DNA from: Virgibacillus sp. AGTR
GTDB lineage: Bacteria; Bacillota; Bacilli; Bacillales; Amphibacillaceae
Length of the DNA: 63,108 bases
Direction of reading: 5' to 3'
Assembly: GCF_016919725.2 (NCBI RefSeq)
Contig: NZ_JAJERH010000014.1
Coordinates: 1 to 63,108, forward strand
Positions 26,770 through 35,161 of this stretch are shown piece after piece (position 1 is the first letter of the stretch; each line of letters opens with the position of its first letter). The translations under genes and the position numbers were made by a program. Under the pieces are notes generated by a model that ran no database searches, was not told the DNA's origin, and saw only the letters and a program-made list of their open reading frames with translations.

Positions 26770-27342
26770 AAAAACGGAGCAAAATTCGCTCAGTCCTTAT
26801 CCTTACATGCTCAGATTTACGCTTCCTCTAGTAGCTATTATGGAATAATAGCTACTGCTTGACCACCACTCCGGCTGCCCACTTCCCTTTCCGTGGGGTT
26901 TGTCCTTCAGCTAACTTTTTTAGCAAAACCCGCTCAAAAAAGTGGATCTTCAGGTCAAACATTTCCCACAGGAGTTGAAGTGGCCGCCCTTCGCTATTAT
27001 CAGGCTCTACAACGCTAGCATGAAGTAACACAGCTGCTTTTATACTCACGGATAGCGATTTTCACTTTACCCATTGTAAAAAAAGTCAACCTATTACTTA
27101 TAACAAGAATTGTTGCACCTTCTCATAGCGGAGACTAATTACGTAGACTCCTGCGGGAATTGCGCGAGCCGAAAATCCACTTTGCAACGTGTTCTTCTTT
27201 GCAAAGTTAGTTGAGGCCGTGCCCGCCGAAAGCGAAGTAATTCGTCGGAGCATTGCCAATATACATCAAACATTTCATAATAACTACTTGGCTTAACGCA
27301 GTCATTGCACTGATTTTATACTTTCTTAACTTACAAAAAAAG
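26770..27342. repeat. Repeat B, copy 1 (about 570 bp)
   Basis: Nearly identical to 35162-35732 in the same orientation, with only scattered substitutions and small indels. It starts with a GAGC..GCTC hairpin (GAGCAAAATTCGCTC). The section 27125-27250 is the GC-rich Bacillaceae intergenic repeat type (GACTCCTGCGGGA...CCCGCCGAAAGCGAAG) with imperfect terminal inverted repeats CGGAGACTAATTAC/GTAATTCGTCGGAG. It encodes a 65-codon frame identical in both copies, not considered a gene. Confidence 0.85.
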
Positions 27343-27372
27343 CAATCCGCTGCCTCTTTTCAATCCTTCATG

Positions 27373-27669
27373 TTAAACCTCATCCTGTTTCTTCTTTTTC
27401 CTTCGTTTTCTAAAGTGAAATATAATCATACTAACCACTACAATACTAGCTATTATAAATATCGTGCTAGTAATAGGCTGAATGGTAAACGCATATAGCC
27501 ATTGATCGATAAAGTATATATCTCTTGGGTCTGATACATCCTCAGGTGTAAATATCGTCTTATTTTGCCAATTATGCTCGAGCATCAGGTAGGAACCAGT
27601 CCAAGAGGTTAGAAATAATGTATATATGGAAACGATCAGTAATACGATGAAAACGATTATTTTTTTCAT
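27373..27669 (-). CDS. Small two-helix membrane protein, DUF4306-like
   Basis: Protein of 98 aa: a first helix at residues 4-22, an extracellular stretch with TSWTGSYLMLEHNWQNKTIF, a second helix at about 66-85, and a very basic tail (HFRKRRKKKKQDEV). The arrangement resembles the DUF4306 (YjdJ-like) group of Bacillus; recalled similarity only. AAGGGTGA precedes the ATG. It lies right beside repeat B. Function unknown. Confidence 0.6.
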   Translation of the reverse strand: MKKIIVFIVLLIVSIYTLFLTSWTGSYLMLEHNWQNKTIFTPEDVSDPRDIYFIDQWLYAFTIQPITSTIFIIASIVVVSMIIFHFRKRRKKKKQDEV

Positions 27670-27717
27670 TCGTGATTCACCCTTAAAGTACTCAAATAGG
27701 TTTTTAATGCCTGTTTG

Positions 27718-28194
27718 TTAGTTATAAATGACCTGTTTATCGTTATAGCTGCTCAACATATTGCAAATATCCTGTCTTTTCTGCTCAAATTGTCTATTCC
27801 ACTGCAACATACTGATAAATATAGAAAGTGTAGGTTGATAATTGGCAGGTTCGATGCCTAACTTCTGCCTTAGGAATCTTTTACAAATTCGAAACGACCG
27901 AACATGTTTATTCGTATCCAATATGATAATAAGATCTACGTGTTTAATACTAGGAATTACCAAATTATCACGATGAACACCTTCATTAATCCAAGCAAAT
28001 TATTGACATATGCTTGAAAGTATCTTCTTACGTTCTTCGATTGTTCTTTTTATATCCCCTGTCTTCCTTCTATACCACACGACATTGTCCAATTCATAGT
28101 AGGTTATACGAAGCTGTTTCGCCAGCAACTTAGCTAACGTCGTCTTCCCACTACCTACAGAACCAATGATACGTATCTTACTTGGAATCTTCAA
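27718..28194 (-). pseudogene. P-loop NTPase/kinase gene split by an in-frame TAA
   Basis: The N-terminal 64 residues begin TTG-MKIPSKIRIIGSVGSGKTTL with Walker A GSVGSGKT and continue LAKQLRITYYELDNVVWYRR, typical of small adenylate-kinase-like (AAA_17/FlaR-like) proteins. A TAA at 28000-28002 follows SSICQ. The same frame continues FAWINEGVHRDNLVIPSIKH and on to 27718, matching the expected W..EGV.R...AD.III block, so one nonsense codon splits a 158-codon gene. AGGTGAG precedes the TTG. It follows the Nudix gene by 23 bp, likely in one operon. Confidence 0.7.
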
Positions 28195-28217
28195 CTGTGG
28201 CTCACCTACATTCTTTA

Positions 28218-28999
28218 TTACTGTTCTTGCTTTATACTAGGTCTCAGCTGATGAAGTATGTGATGCGGTCTTATTTCGAATGCTTCATATGGGATGTAGG
28301 TTGGATGCATTGCATCTAATACCCTATCTAAAAAATGCTCTCGTGTAATATATTGAGATGTATTCGTAGCTGTTAATTTTCTAAAGCACACTTCTGTTGT
28401 TTCCTCTTCTTGCGTGCGTAAGTCACCAGATATGTATTTTCCTCTAAATACAATATTTATGATTCCCTTGGTAACATTCTGATAAATTCCAGTTATACCA
28501 TCCATCTGGACGATAGCTCCTGTTTCTTCCTTAATTTCTCGATGTACCGCTTCTAATAATGACTCCTCTTCTTCCACTTGTCCTCCTGGTATCTCCATGG
28601 TATCTGCACGATCCATATTACGTACTAGTAGAACTTCCCCCTGATCATTCGTTATATAACCACTAACAGAAACTATATGCTTAGGATATTGATCGTTTCC
28701 TGTAGAAGTTAAGAATTCCTGACGACTATCTATAATGATATCCCCCAATTCTTTTCTTTTTTTCTGTCCCATTTTATGTAAGTCACTTGCTCTAATGTTC
28801 GCTTCGATACGCTCATATTCCTCCATATTATTATATGCCCACATAGCTGTTATTTCATCGTTTGATTGATTTACCCATCTGCCAACAAGGTTTGCCCCAT
28901 AGGTATAAGCTGATTCGGAAGCAAATATTCATGAAAGAAGTTATTAAAAGCTTCAACGTTGCCCTTTTTCAATTTGTATGTTTTCTTTCTATATATCAT
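28218..28999 (-). pseudogene. NIPSNAP-Nudix fusion gene with a -1 frameshift
   Basis: From the ATG at 28999 (AAAGGAGC 10 nt upstream) the frame reads MIYRKKTYKLKKGNVEAFNN and FFHEYLLPNQLIPMG, then a G is missing in the G4 run (28895-28898). In the next frame ANLVGRWVNQSNDEITAMWA completes a NIPSNAP-type domain of about 100 residues. A Nudix hydrolase domain follows with the exact box GGQVEEEESLLEAVHREIKE plus ETGA. The downstream frame could start at ATG 28844 but has no ribosome site there. Nudix enzymes hydrolyse nucleoside diphosphate derivatives; NIPSNAP is a dimeric alpha/beta barrel. Confidence 0.7.
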
Positions 29000-29241
29000 C
29001 TTTGGAATAGCTCCTTTAGCTAAATCATTTATTTTATCTATAAATAAGATTCTTCTCTCACTTCTAAAATACCTGCTGAAGAATACAATTTAAGAAAAGG
29101 AAAAATTTCATGAGTTTTTAGGATTCCTTACCGTCCAAGGTATCCATAGGATTATGCCTGTTAAGATGGTAAAAACACTACAGTCTTTTGCTAAATACGG
29201 CTTCATTCATCCTGAAAAATCTTTCATAGGGAGGATAATAC

Positions 29242-29778
29242 ATGAAAATTGCTGTATTTCATGGTTCCACTCGAGTTAATGGAAATACGGAATATTTAAC
29301 GTATCAAGCAGTTCCTAAAGAGAAAGGAACCCATATTTATTTACGCGATCATGATATTCAACCAATTATTGATAAACGTCATGCACCAGAAGGATTTCCA
29401 GTAGTTGAGGATGATCATACACAGTTAATCGATCAACTGTTAGAGCACGATACGCTTGTTTTCTCTACACCAATTTACTGGTATGGGATGTCTGGTCCAA
29501 TGAAAACCTTTATTGATCGTTGGTCACAAATTTTAAGAGACGACAGCTATTCACATTTTCGTGCCGCATTAAAAGAGAAAAATGTTTATCTAATAATTGT
29601 TGGCGGTGATCATCCACGAGTAAAGGGACTACCGCTTATTCAGCAATTCAATTATATCTGTGAATTTTATGGAATGACACTAAAAGATTACGTGATTGGC
29701 CAAGCAAGACGACCTGGAGACATTGTTAATGATCAAGTTGCACTGACTGCTGCTTCAACGCTCATTCACATAGATTGA
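29242..29778 (+). CDS. NAD(P)H-dependent FMN reductase/oxidoreductase (YwqN-like)
   Basis: Flavodoxin-fold enzyme of 178 aa. The N-terminal FMN phosphate loop reads HGSTRVNGNTEYL, and the second FMN-contact segment is STPIYWYGMSGPMKTFIDRW. Layout and length are those of the NAD(P)H-dependent oxidoreductase group that includes B. subtilis YwqN. It probably reduces quinones, nitro- or azo-compounds with FMN. GGGAGG precedes the ATG. Monocistronic, with a terminator at 29909. Confidence 0.82.
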   Translation: MKIAVFHGSTRVNGNTEYLTYQAVPKEKGTHIYLRDHDIQPIIDKRHAPEGFPVVEDDHTQLIDQLLEHDTLVFSTPIYWYGMSGPMKTFIDRWSQILRDDSYSHFRAALKEKNVYLIIVGGDHPRVKGLPLIQQFNYICEFYGMTLKDYVIGQARRPGDIVNDQVALTAASTLIHID

Positions 29779-29832
29779 ATTGGTATACATTAATAAACGA
29801 CAGCTGTCTGCTATCAGAAAGAGAGTAAGACA

Positions 29833-29891
29833 AAAACCCCCATTTAACTTTATTACTTGAGGTGGGGGCTTACTGCCATATGCGGGATAAA
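29833..29891 (+). repeat. Fragment of two-hairpin repeat A
   Basis: AAAACCCCCATTTAACTTTA, then TTACTTGAGGTGGGGGCTTA and CTGCCATATGCGGGATAA: the right hairpin with an internal deletion of the left arm. Confidence 0.6.
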
Positions 29892-29908
29892 GTTATGTAA
29901 CACTTATG

Positions 29909-29938
29909 ACAACGGCTTTTGTTAGCTGTTGTTTTTTT
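29909..29938 (+). terminator. Rho-independent terminator after the FMN reductase gene
   Basis: ACAACGGC/GCTGTTGT (one G-U pair) with an 8-nt loop is followed by TTTTTT. Confidence 0.8.
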
Positions 29939-29946
29939 ACTGTAGG

Positions 29947-30291
29947 TTAAGCCTCTGTCTTTTTATACATGCAATAGTTATAGCCAATTTGCAAACAGTT
30001 GCCAGTTAGAAAAGCGATAAAAACTAGAATTTCGACAGTCGGCCGCATATGAGTAATATAGATGGCCAGTAAAATAATTGCTATATGAATAGGAAACGTC
30101 CAAAGGCTGCGAATTAACTTTCTTCGGTAACTAAGCTGAAAATAGATAATCACTCTACCACGATCAATTTTTGGCTTATTTTTATAAACAATCGACATAA
30201 CAATGGTTGCCATGATAGCTACCATCACTGGTATCAGTATATCCGTAACTGGAAAAGGTGTATATGCAGTTTGTAACCAAAAATAAAACAA
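29947..30291 (-). CDS. Small three-helix membrane protein, possibly the 3' part of a decayed gene
   Basis: Hydrophobic protein of 114 aa with three predicted helices, no family recognised. The start is TTG at 30291 with GAGGGG 8 nt upstream. The same frame continues upstream without a stop (FKEFGKNEGIS and further) to a TGA at 30364, and beyond it encodes another helix (NLIFVFVLGFVIMVFYYYMW) up to 30466, where repeat A begins. It may thus be the tail of a longer membrane protein gene that acquired a nonsense codon and lost its 5' end to the repeat. Confidence 0.45.
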   Translation of the reverse strand: MFYFWLQTAYTPFPVTDILIPVMVAIMATIVMSIVYKNKPKIDRGRVIIYFQLSYRRKLIRSLWTFPIHIAIILLAIYITHMRPTVEILVFIAFLTGNCLQIGYNYCMYKKTEA

Positions 30292-30466
30292 CGATATCCC
30301 CTCATTTTTTCCAAATTCCTTAAAAAGTTTAATAATGAACGTTACGATCTCCCGAAGACTTTTTCATAGAAGCCCTCTCTTCCACATGTAATAGTAAAAC
30401 ACCATTATAACAAACCCTAAAACAAATACAAAGATAAGATTAGTATCTTGACAGTTGATTATTTTA

Positions 30467-30650
30467 GATAAAGTGAAACTCCTATCAGGGTTTTGTTTAT
30501 CCCCCCACTGATGGTTAGTACCACAAGGGTATGACCTAAAGACCATTGAACCAATCGGACATTTACTGGCAGTCGATACCCCACTTATCTATATTGGTTC
30601 CACCTTATTGCTTGAGGTGGGGGTCCTACTGCCAGTTATATGCTGGATAG
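30467..30650 (+). repeat. Dispersed two-hairpin repeat A, copy 3 (most complete)
   Basis: Runs from GATAAAGTGAAACTCC to ATATGCTGGATAGA. It contains the left hairpin ending CCCCCCACTGATGG, the middle GTACCACAAGGGTATGACC, AATCGGACATTTACTGGCAGT, and the right hairpin with inner pairing ACCCCAC/GTGGGGGT inside ACTGGCAGT/ACTGCCAGT. It truncates the minus-strand membrane gene relic on its left. Confidence 0.75.
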
Positions 30651-30788
30651 AGGTATTTTTTGTGTTAATTCCTGCTACCCATCTAGCAATCTAGTACTTC
30701 ATAGTTTATTTTTCAGAAACATAGTTTAATTAGTTATCTCCTTGTACATACTGTTATTACATTAAATTACTATTAAGAGGAGATTGCT

Positions 30789-31910
30789 ATGCGGTTTATC
30801 TATTATATTGTTAGTAGCTTTGTCGTTATCTTTGTATCTATGCTTTTTTTTCCTAATGAAAGTCAAGCAGATACTCGAGAGCTTTTTGAAGTAGGAGAAA
30901 CATTGCTAAATGTTAGAAGTGAACCATCAGACCAAGCAGAAATCATCGGTAAGCTACAAGCTGGTGATCAATTAGTCGCCTTCGAGGAAAAATATGGATG
31001 GATTAAAACATTTTATGATGGGAAGGAGGCATGGGTAGCAGGGCATTATTTGCATAATATTGGACAAGTAAGTGAAGCGAAAGAAACAGAAGAAGAAAAA
31101 ATAAAAGTAGTAACAAAGAACACGCATATTCGCTCAGGTCCTGGCTCTAGCTATTCTAGTATTGGAACATTACCAGCTGGAAAAAGCTATAGACTAATAG
31201 AAACCAAGGGTGAATGGCATCAAATAGAAGTAAATAATGGACAAAACGGTTGGATAGCTTCCTGGCATACGGATACCCCAGTTCAAGAAGCTACAAGCGC
31301 GAGTGTATCCGCCCACACAATCAAAGCACCAGACCAGCAAACATCAAGTATAACATCAGCGACAAAACCGCTTGATGGTTATCATATCATGCTAGATCCA
31401 GGACATGGCGGGAAAGATTCAGGGGCAATGGGCTTGAAGAATGTATACGAAAAAAATATAACATTTACGACCGCTCAGAAAATTGCTGATAAGCTACGTG
31501 AAGCTGGGGCAACGGTACTGACTACAAGATCAAAGGATACGTATATATCATTAGATCGAAGAGTTGAATTAAGTCATTCTAACAAGACCAACGCATTTAT
31601 TAGCATTCATTATAATGCATTTCCTGATTCTTCTGTTAGTGGCTTAAATACCTTCTATTATTCTAAGAAAAATGATCTTCGATTAGCAGAAAATGTGCAT
31701 ACATCACTAACAGCTTCTATTGATATGAAAGACCGTGGGATACTCCAGAAAAACTACCGTGTCCTACGAACAAATCATGCGCCATCTATTTTACTGGAGC
31801 TTGGTTTTATTACAAACCCAAATGATCTAGCCAAGATTCAAAGTGAATCATTTGAAACGAACGTAGCCGAAGCAGTTACCGATGGATTAAAAAACTATGT
31901 GCAAGAATAA
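30789..31910 (+). CDS. N-acetylmuramoyl-L-alanine amidase with two SH3b domains
   Basis: Secreted cell-wall hydrolase of 373 aa cutting the amide bond between muramic acid and L-alanine. It has a signal peptide (1-27, ending NESQA), SH3b domain 1 at 33-90 (LLNVRSEPSDQAEIIGKLQA), SH3b domain 2 at about 105-165 (THIRSGPGSSYSSIGTLPAG), a Ser/Thr linker, and an Amidase_3 domain at 196-371. Zinc and catalytic residues are visible in LDPGHGGKD, VYEKNITF, ISIHYNAF and ILLELGFITNPNDL. The layout is like B. subtilis YrvJ-type amidases. AAGAGGAG precedes the ATG; the gene ends in a shared terminator. Confidence 0.92.
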   Translation: MRFIYYIVSSFVVIFVSMLFFPNESQADTRELFEVGETLLNVRSEPSDQAEIIGKLQAGDQLVAFEEKYGWIKTFYDGKEAWVAGHYLHNIGQVSEAKETEEEKIKVVTKNTHIRSGPGSSYSSIGTLPAGKSYRLIETKGEWHQIEVNNGQNGWIASWHTDTPVQEATSASVSAHTIKAPDQQTSSITSATKPLDGYHIMLDPGHGGKDSGAMGLKNVYEKNITFTTAQKIADKLREAGATVLTTRSKDTYISLDRRVELSHSNKTNAFISIHYNAFPDSSVSGLNTFYYSKKNDLRLAENVHTSLTASIDMKDRGILQKNYRVLRTNHAPSILLELGFITNPNDLAKIQSESFETNVAEAVTDGLKNYVQE

Positions 31911-31955
31911 CGTAATGGAAGCTGTCTGTTATTAGTGGATAGCTTCCATTACGTT
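31909..31955. terminator. Bidirectional terminator shared by amidase and acetyltransferase genes
   Basis: A perfect 15-bp stem, AACGTAATGGAAGCT (31909-31923) with AGCTTCCATTACGTT (31941-31955). It includes the amidase stop codon on one strand and the last codons of the acetyltransferase on the other. The T-run is short (TTTAATT). Confidence 0.75.
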
Positions 31956-32432
31956 TAATTGTAGTACATATTGTTCTCCTTTTTTCCCAATAATCCTTTT
32001 CCCACTATCTACAAATCCACATTGTTGATAAACGTGTTGTGCTATTATATTTTGATGGTTTACTCCAAGGACAACCTCATTTTTTTTCGGAAAGTGGCAA
32101 TTTAGAAAAGCAGGTAACTGTAGAAGTGATTGTTTTGCAATTCCTCTCCCTTGCATCTTGTACGCAATGGAATACGAGCAAAGCAGTAATGCCTGTTGGT
32201 TATCACTATACATTTTAAGACTTTCTCCATCCTCTAGTACAAAAAAACCTGCAACATGGTGTTGAAACAGAATGACAATCCCATGTCTTCTTGCTTCGAA
32301 AGCTTCTTTAGCCAATGCTTCCTTAGGATGTGCGGTATACATTAATTGATCTGTTGATAAATGGTAGTAAGTTAAATCAGCGAGATATTTATCTTGAAAG
32401 AAATCCAATCTAACTGCTGGCGTATTATTCAT
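31932..32432 (-). CDS. GNAT-family N-acetyltransferase
   Basis: Protein of 166 aa with the GNAT acetyl-CoA loop YKMQGRGIAKQSLLQL (motif A) and motif B NIIAQHVYQQCGFVDSGKR. The N-terminal half includes LMYTAHPKEALAKEAFEARR and FFVLEDGESLKMYSDN strands. The acceptor substrate is unknown. It overlaps the preceding MerR-methyltransferase gene by 4 bp (ATGA), so the two are translated together and likely act in one process. Confidence 0.85.
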   Translation of the reverse strand: MNNTPAVRLDFFQDKYLADLTYYHLSTDQLMYTAHPKEALAKEAFEARRHGIVILFQHHVAGFFVLEDGESLKMYSDNQQALLLCSYSIAYKMQGRGIAKQSLLQLPAFLNCHFPKKNEVVLGVNHQNIIAQHVYQQCGFVDSGKRIIGKKGEQYVLQLNVMEAIH

Positions 32433-33484
32433 GCTTTATCACCACAAGCTGTCTTTTGGGCATAAATCATGCTTAAAATATCATTAAACGGATATGCTTT
32501 TACATCATAGTTATGTTCTTTTAACCATTCTATTAGGATAGAGCGATCCGCATAATATTCATCTTTTATGGCGTAAATTGCCTCTTTATTGCCCGCATCC
32601 TGAAAATATTTCATAACTTGCTTACGTTGTCGTTCATTAATAAACATTAAATCAGCTATACAAATTTGCCCACCTGCTTTTAATACTCGATCCATTTCCT
32701 GTAATGCTAGTATTTTTTCTTCGTCAGTAATATGATGTAGTGCATAGCTGGAAACAATCCCATCTACTTGCTGATCCATCAACGGCAAGGCTAAAAAGTG
32801 TCCTTTACGTATTTCTATGGCTGGGTGCTTTTGTTTACAAACATGTAACATGTTTTCGGACTGATCAATGCCAATGACGTTTATTCCTTTGGGTAAAAAC
32901 TTTGCACCGAGATTTCCTGTACCAATTCCAATATCTAGGCACGTATTGCCAGCTTCTAGCTGGATGGTTTCAACTACTTTTGTTAACGCCTTATCATAGT
33001 CCTGATGTACATTAAAGCGATAGCCATGCATCTTGATACTAGAATCATAATCCTTAGCTTGACTATCAAAATTCCATTTGTCTTGCCAATTTCGACGAAT
33101 TTCCTTTAAATTTTTTAAATGAGTCGCTAATTGATAGATTGCTTGCATATTATCATAATCATCCGATGTACGATCTAGCATTTGATCGATCGTATGAATC
33201 ATATCCTTCATTTCGAGCCATTTTTCATAGAGAGCAGATCGTTGTATGTTTAGATACTGCGAAATGCTTCGCTGTTCTTCGTTTAGAACGTGGGATATCT
33301 CACTAACGCTAAATCCGATTTCTCGAAGAGCTAATATCGTACTTAATCGGGCAATATCTTCTTCAGAAAAGCTGCGATACTCATTGTTGTCTAACTTTGC
33401 AGGCTTAATTAATCCCTTCTCCTCATAAAAGCGAATTGCTCTCGGAGTAGTATTTAATTGCTTTGCGACTTTTTTTATTTGCAT
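32429..33484 (-). CDS. MerR-family regulator fused to a SAM-dependent methyltransferase
   Basis: Protein of 351 aa with two domains. Residues 1-70 are a MerR winged helix (IKKVAKQLNTTPRAIRFYEE, ARLSTILALREIGFSVSEI), then a dimerisation helix to about 125. Residues 145-350 are a class I methyltransferase: motif I CLDIGIGTGNLGAKF, acidic end of strand 2 NVIGIDQSENML, motif IV region VDGIVSSYALHHI, and LKAGGQICIADLMF. The MTase part resembles small YrrT-like enzymes. GAGGAGGAAGG precedes the ATG. The upstream promoter has the 19-bp spacer and dyad expected for MerR control, so autoregulation is likely. Confidence 0.88.
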   Translation of the reverse strand: MQIKKVAKQLNTTPRAIRFYEEKGLIKPAKLDNNEYRSFSEEDIARLSTILALREIGFSVSEISHVLNEEQRSISQYLNIQRSALYEKWLEMKDMIHTIDQMLDRTSDDYDNMQAIYQLATHLKNLKEIRRNWQDKWNFDSQAKDYDSSIKMHGYRFNVHQDYDKALTKVVETIQLEAGNTCLDIGIGTGNLGAKFLPKGINVIGIDQSENMLHVCKQKHPAIEIRKGHFLALPLMDQQVDGIVSSYALHHITDEEKILALQEMDRVLKAGGQICIADLMFINERQRKQVMKYFQDAGNKEAIYAIKDEYYADRSILIEWLKEHNYDVKAYPFNDILSMIYAQKTACGDKA

Positions 33485-33504
33485 ATTCCTTCCTCCTCAA
33501 CTTC

Positions 33505-33536
33505 ACTATAAACCTTGACGTTACGTTAATGTAAAG
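33505..33536 (-). promoter_or_regulatory. MerR-type promoter with 19-bp spacer and operator dyad
   Basis: On the minus strand TTTACA (33530-33535) and TATAGT (33505-33510) are 19 bp apart, longer than the optimal 17 and typical of MerR-activated promoters. A dyad CTTGACGTTA-CGT-TAATGTAAAG (33514-33536, 8 of 10 positions matching) fills the spacer and overlaps the -35. Confidence 0.75.
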
Positions 33537-33630
33537 TGGAAAATTCGATTTTTTGATTTTTGCTCATTATATCATTTTGTAATATGTGAATTCGTTCCTA
33601 AAGGAATGATATACTATAGGCAAAGTTATA

Positions 33631-33666
33631 AAGTAGGGGCTTCCTGCCAGTTATAAACGAGATAAA
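33631..33666 (+). repeat. Right-end fragment of repeat A
   Basis: AAGTAGGGGCTTCCTGCCAG followed by TTATAAACGAGATAAA matches the last 36 bp of repeat A with a few substitutions. It lies 48 bp before the next gene. Confidence 0.5.
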
Positions 33667-33714
33667 AGGAACTATCTATTTAATGTCAAACTGAAATAAA
33701 GTGAGGGTATCTAT

Positions 33715-34983
33715 ATGCATAAGCGAGTACAAAAATTGATTGACGTTACAGCAGATGAATTGGGACTAGATAAATATTATTTAAAAAGACACAGCTTTGT
33801 TAAAGAAGAAAATCCTAATGAAGGCGTATCCTATGAGTTAACCATGGAATGGTTTCCTAATGAAGCAGCGGAAACAGAAGAAGGCTTAAATCCTCCAGGA
33901 ACAGCCGTTGTTGATGTAGACCTTCATAGTGAACGAATCAAAAAAATAATCTTTGTTAATGATATATCTTATGCTCATGCAGAGGCGTTAACTGTCATTC
34001 ACCAAACCAGTGAACAAATCATTGAATGGGTTGAGGAAATGACGGGTCTAGAATATGGTAGACAGTTTCAATTAGTCGAGGAATCAAAAAATGAAATGCA
34101 TTTCCGATCTGCTGTAGACAATATTCCCGTCTATCCAGGTGGGAACATCGATATAACCTTTAATGAGCAAGGACAACTTACACTCTTTTCTATCCATGGG
34201 AGCTTTCCTACAGAGGATCAAGTTCAGTGGGAACCCTTTGCTTTAACGTCGGAAATCGTTGAACCCATTGCTCTAGATCATTGCAAGTTGATGGAAATTC
34301 CAGTGGAGAATGAACAAAAATGGATTTCCGTATACGGGACATCTATGTTCTTCCTTACCAATAATGGAGGAGAGACGATTTCCTATGATCAAGTGGAAAA
34401 ATCCATCATTTATTGTAATAGCGTTGAACCTATCACATGGAGCCATACTAGTTCCGCTTCTACCATATCTCTAGAAAAAATCGATCTGTCACCAGAAATT
34501 TCCGAGTCTGAGGCATTGAGCAATAATAAAGAGATTGATAGAAAAAGATCTATTTCCAAAGATGAACAAACTAGAATTATTACAGAAGTGAGTCGTCTAC
34601 TACAGCAAGAGTTACCAGATGACAATGGCCAATGGAAACTAACTACCATTCAACAGGAACACAACTACCTATTTGCAATCTTGCATCCAGTAAAGCAAGA
34701 TTTTCGTATCATCGGTCCTAAGATAAAGGTTATTATGGATTCAAAAACATTAAAGCCTCTTAATTATATGGACAATCGTCAATTGCTCGATGTCCTTCGT
34801 GATTTTAAAGAAGCAGAAATGCCTGTTATTTCAAAGGGAGAAGCATCCGAAAAGCTCCGTAGCTACCTTGAGATCTCACCTGTCTACGTCTATCAAAAAG
34901 GTAGGTATATGTTATGCGGTAAAATTGAATGTAGCTATGTAGTAGATGCAGTAACGGGGGAAATGATTAGCTTAGACGAATAA
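33715..34983 (+). CDS. Hypothetical protein, possibly YcdB/YcdC (DUF4901)-like
   Basis: Acidic protein of 422 aa without signal peptide or membrane helices. It appears built of two similar alpha/beta halves, with PepSY-like strand patterns: SAVDNIPVYPGGNIDITFNE near 135 and CSYVVDAVTGEMISLDE at the C-terminus. This recalls YcdB/YcdC repeat proteins, but I am not certain. The ribosome site is GTGAGGG at close range. The stop codon lies inside the first bases of a repeat A copy. Function unknown. Confidence 0.6.
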   Translation: MHKRVQKLIDVTADELGLDKYYLKRHSFVKEENPNEGVSYELTMEWFPNEAAETEEGLNPPGTAVVDVDLHSERIKKIIFVNDISYAHAEALTVIHQTSEQIIEWVEEMTGLEYGRQFQLVEESKNEMHFRSAVDNIPVYPGGNIDITFNEQGQLTLFSIHGSFPTEDQVQWEPFALTSEIVEPIALDHCKLMEIPVENEQKWISVYGTSMFFLTNNGGETISYDQVEKSIIYCNSVEPITWSHTSSASTISLEKIDLSPEISESEALSNNKEIDRKRSISKDEQTRIITEVSRLLQQELPDDNGQWKLTTIQQEHNYLFAILHPVKQDFRIIGPKIKVIMDSKTLKPLNYMDNRQLLDVLRDFKEAEMPVISKGEASEKLRSYLEISPVYVYQKGRYMLCGKIECSYVVDAVTGEMISLDE

Positions 34984-35075
34984 AGTAAAACTTCAATTAG
35001 TGGGTGTTTTTATCCCCCACTTAGTTCTCTTTATTGCTTGAAATTGGGGGCTTACTGCCAGTTATATGCGGAAAA
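34980..35075 (+). repeat. Two-hairpin repeat A, internally deleted copy
   Basis: ATAAAGTAAAACTTCAATTA, then GTGGG..CCCAC and CTTACTGCCAGTTATATGCG. The middle and ACTGGCAGT arm are missing. The TAA stop of the upstream gene (34981-34983) is part of the element's first bases. Confidence 0.65.
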
Positions 35076-35161
35076 AACCAAACAAAATACCCTGCCTCTA
35101 GAAGCAGTAGGTTTCTAATAGGTGCAGCTACTTTTGCTCTATATCTAGCACACGCATTAAG

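Noticed and set aside
26852-27049. 65-codon minus-strand frame, also identical at 35243-35440
   Set aside because: Lies wholly inside repeat B, so identity reflects copying; no ribosome site and no recognised domain.
30364-30546. 60-codon minus-strand frame
   Set aside because: Its first half is repeat A sequence; only the part after 30466 may be a gene relic.
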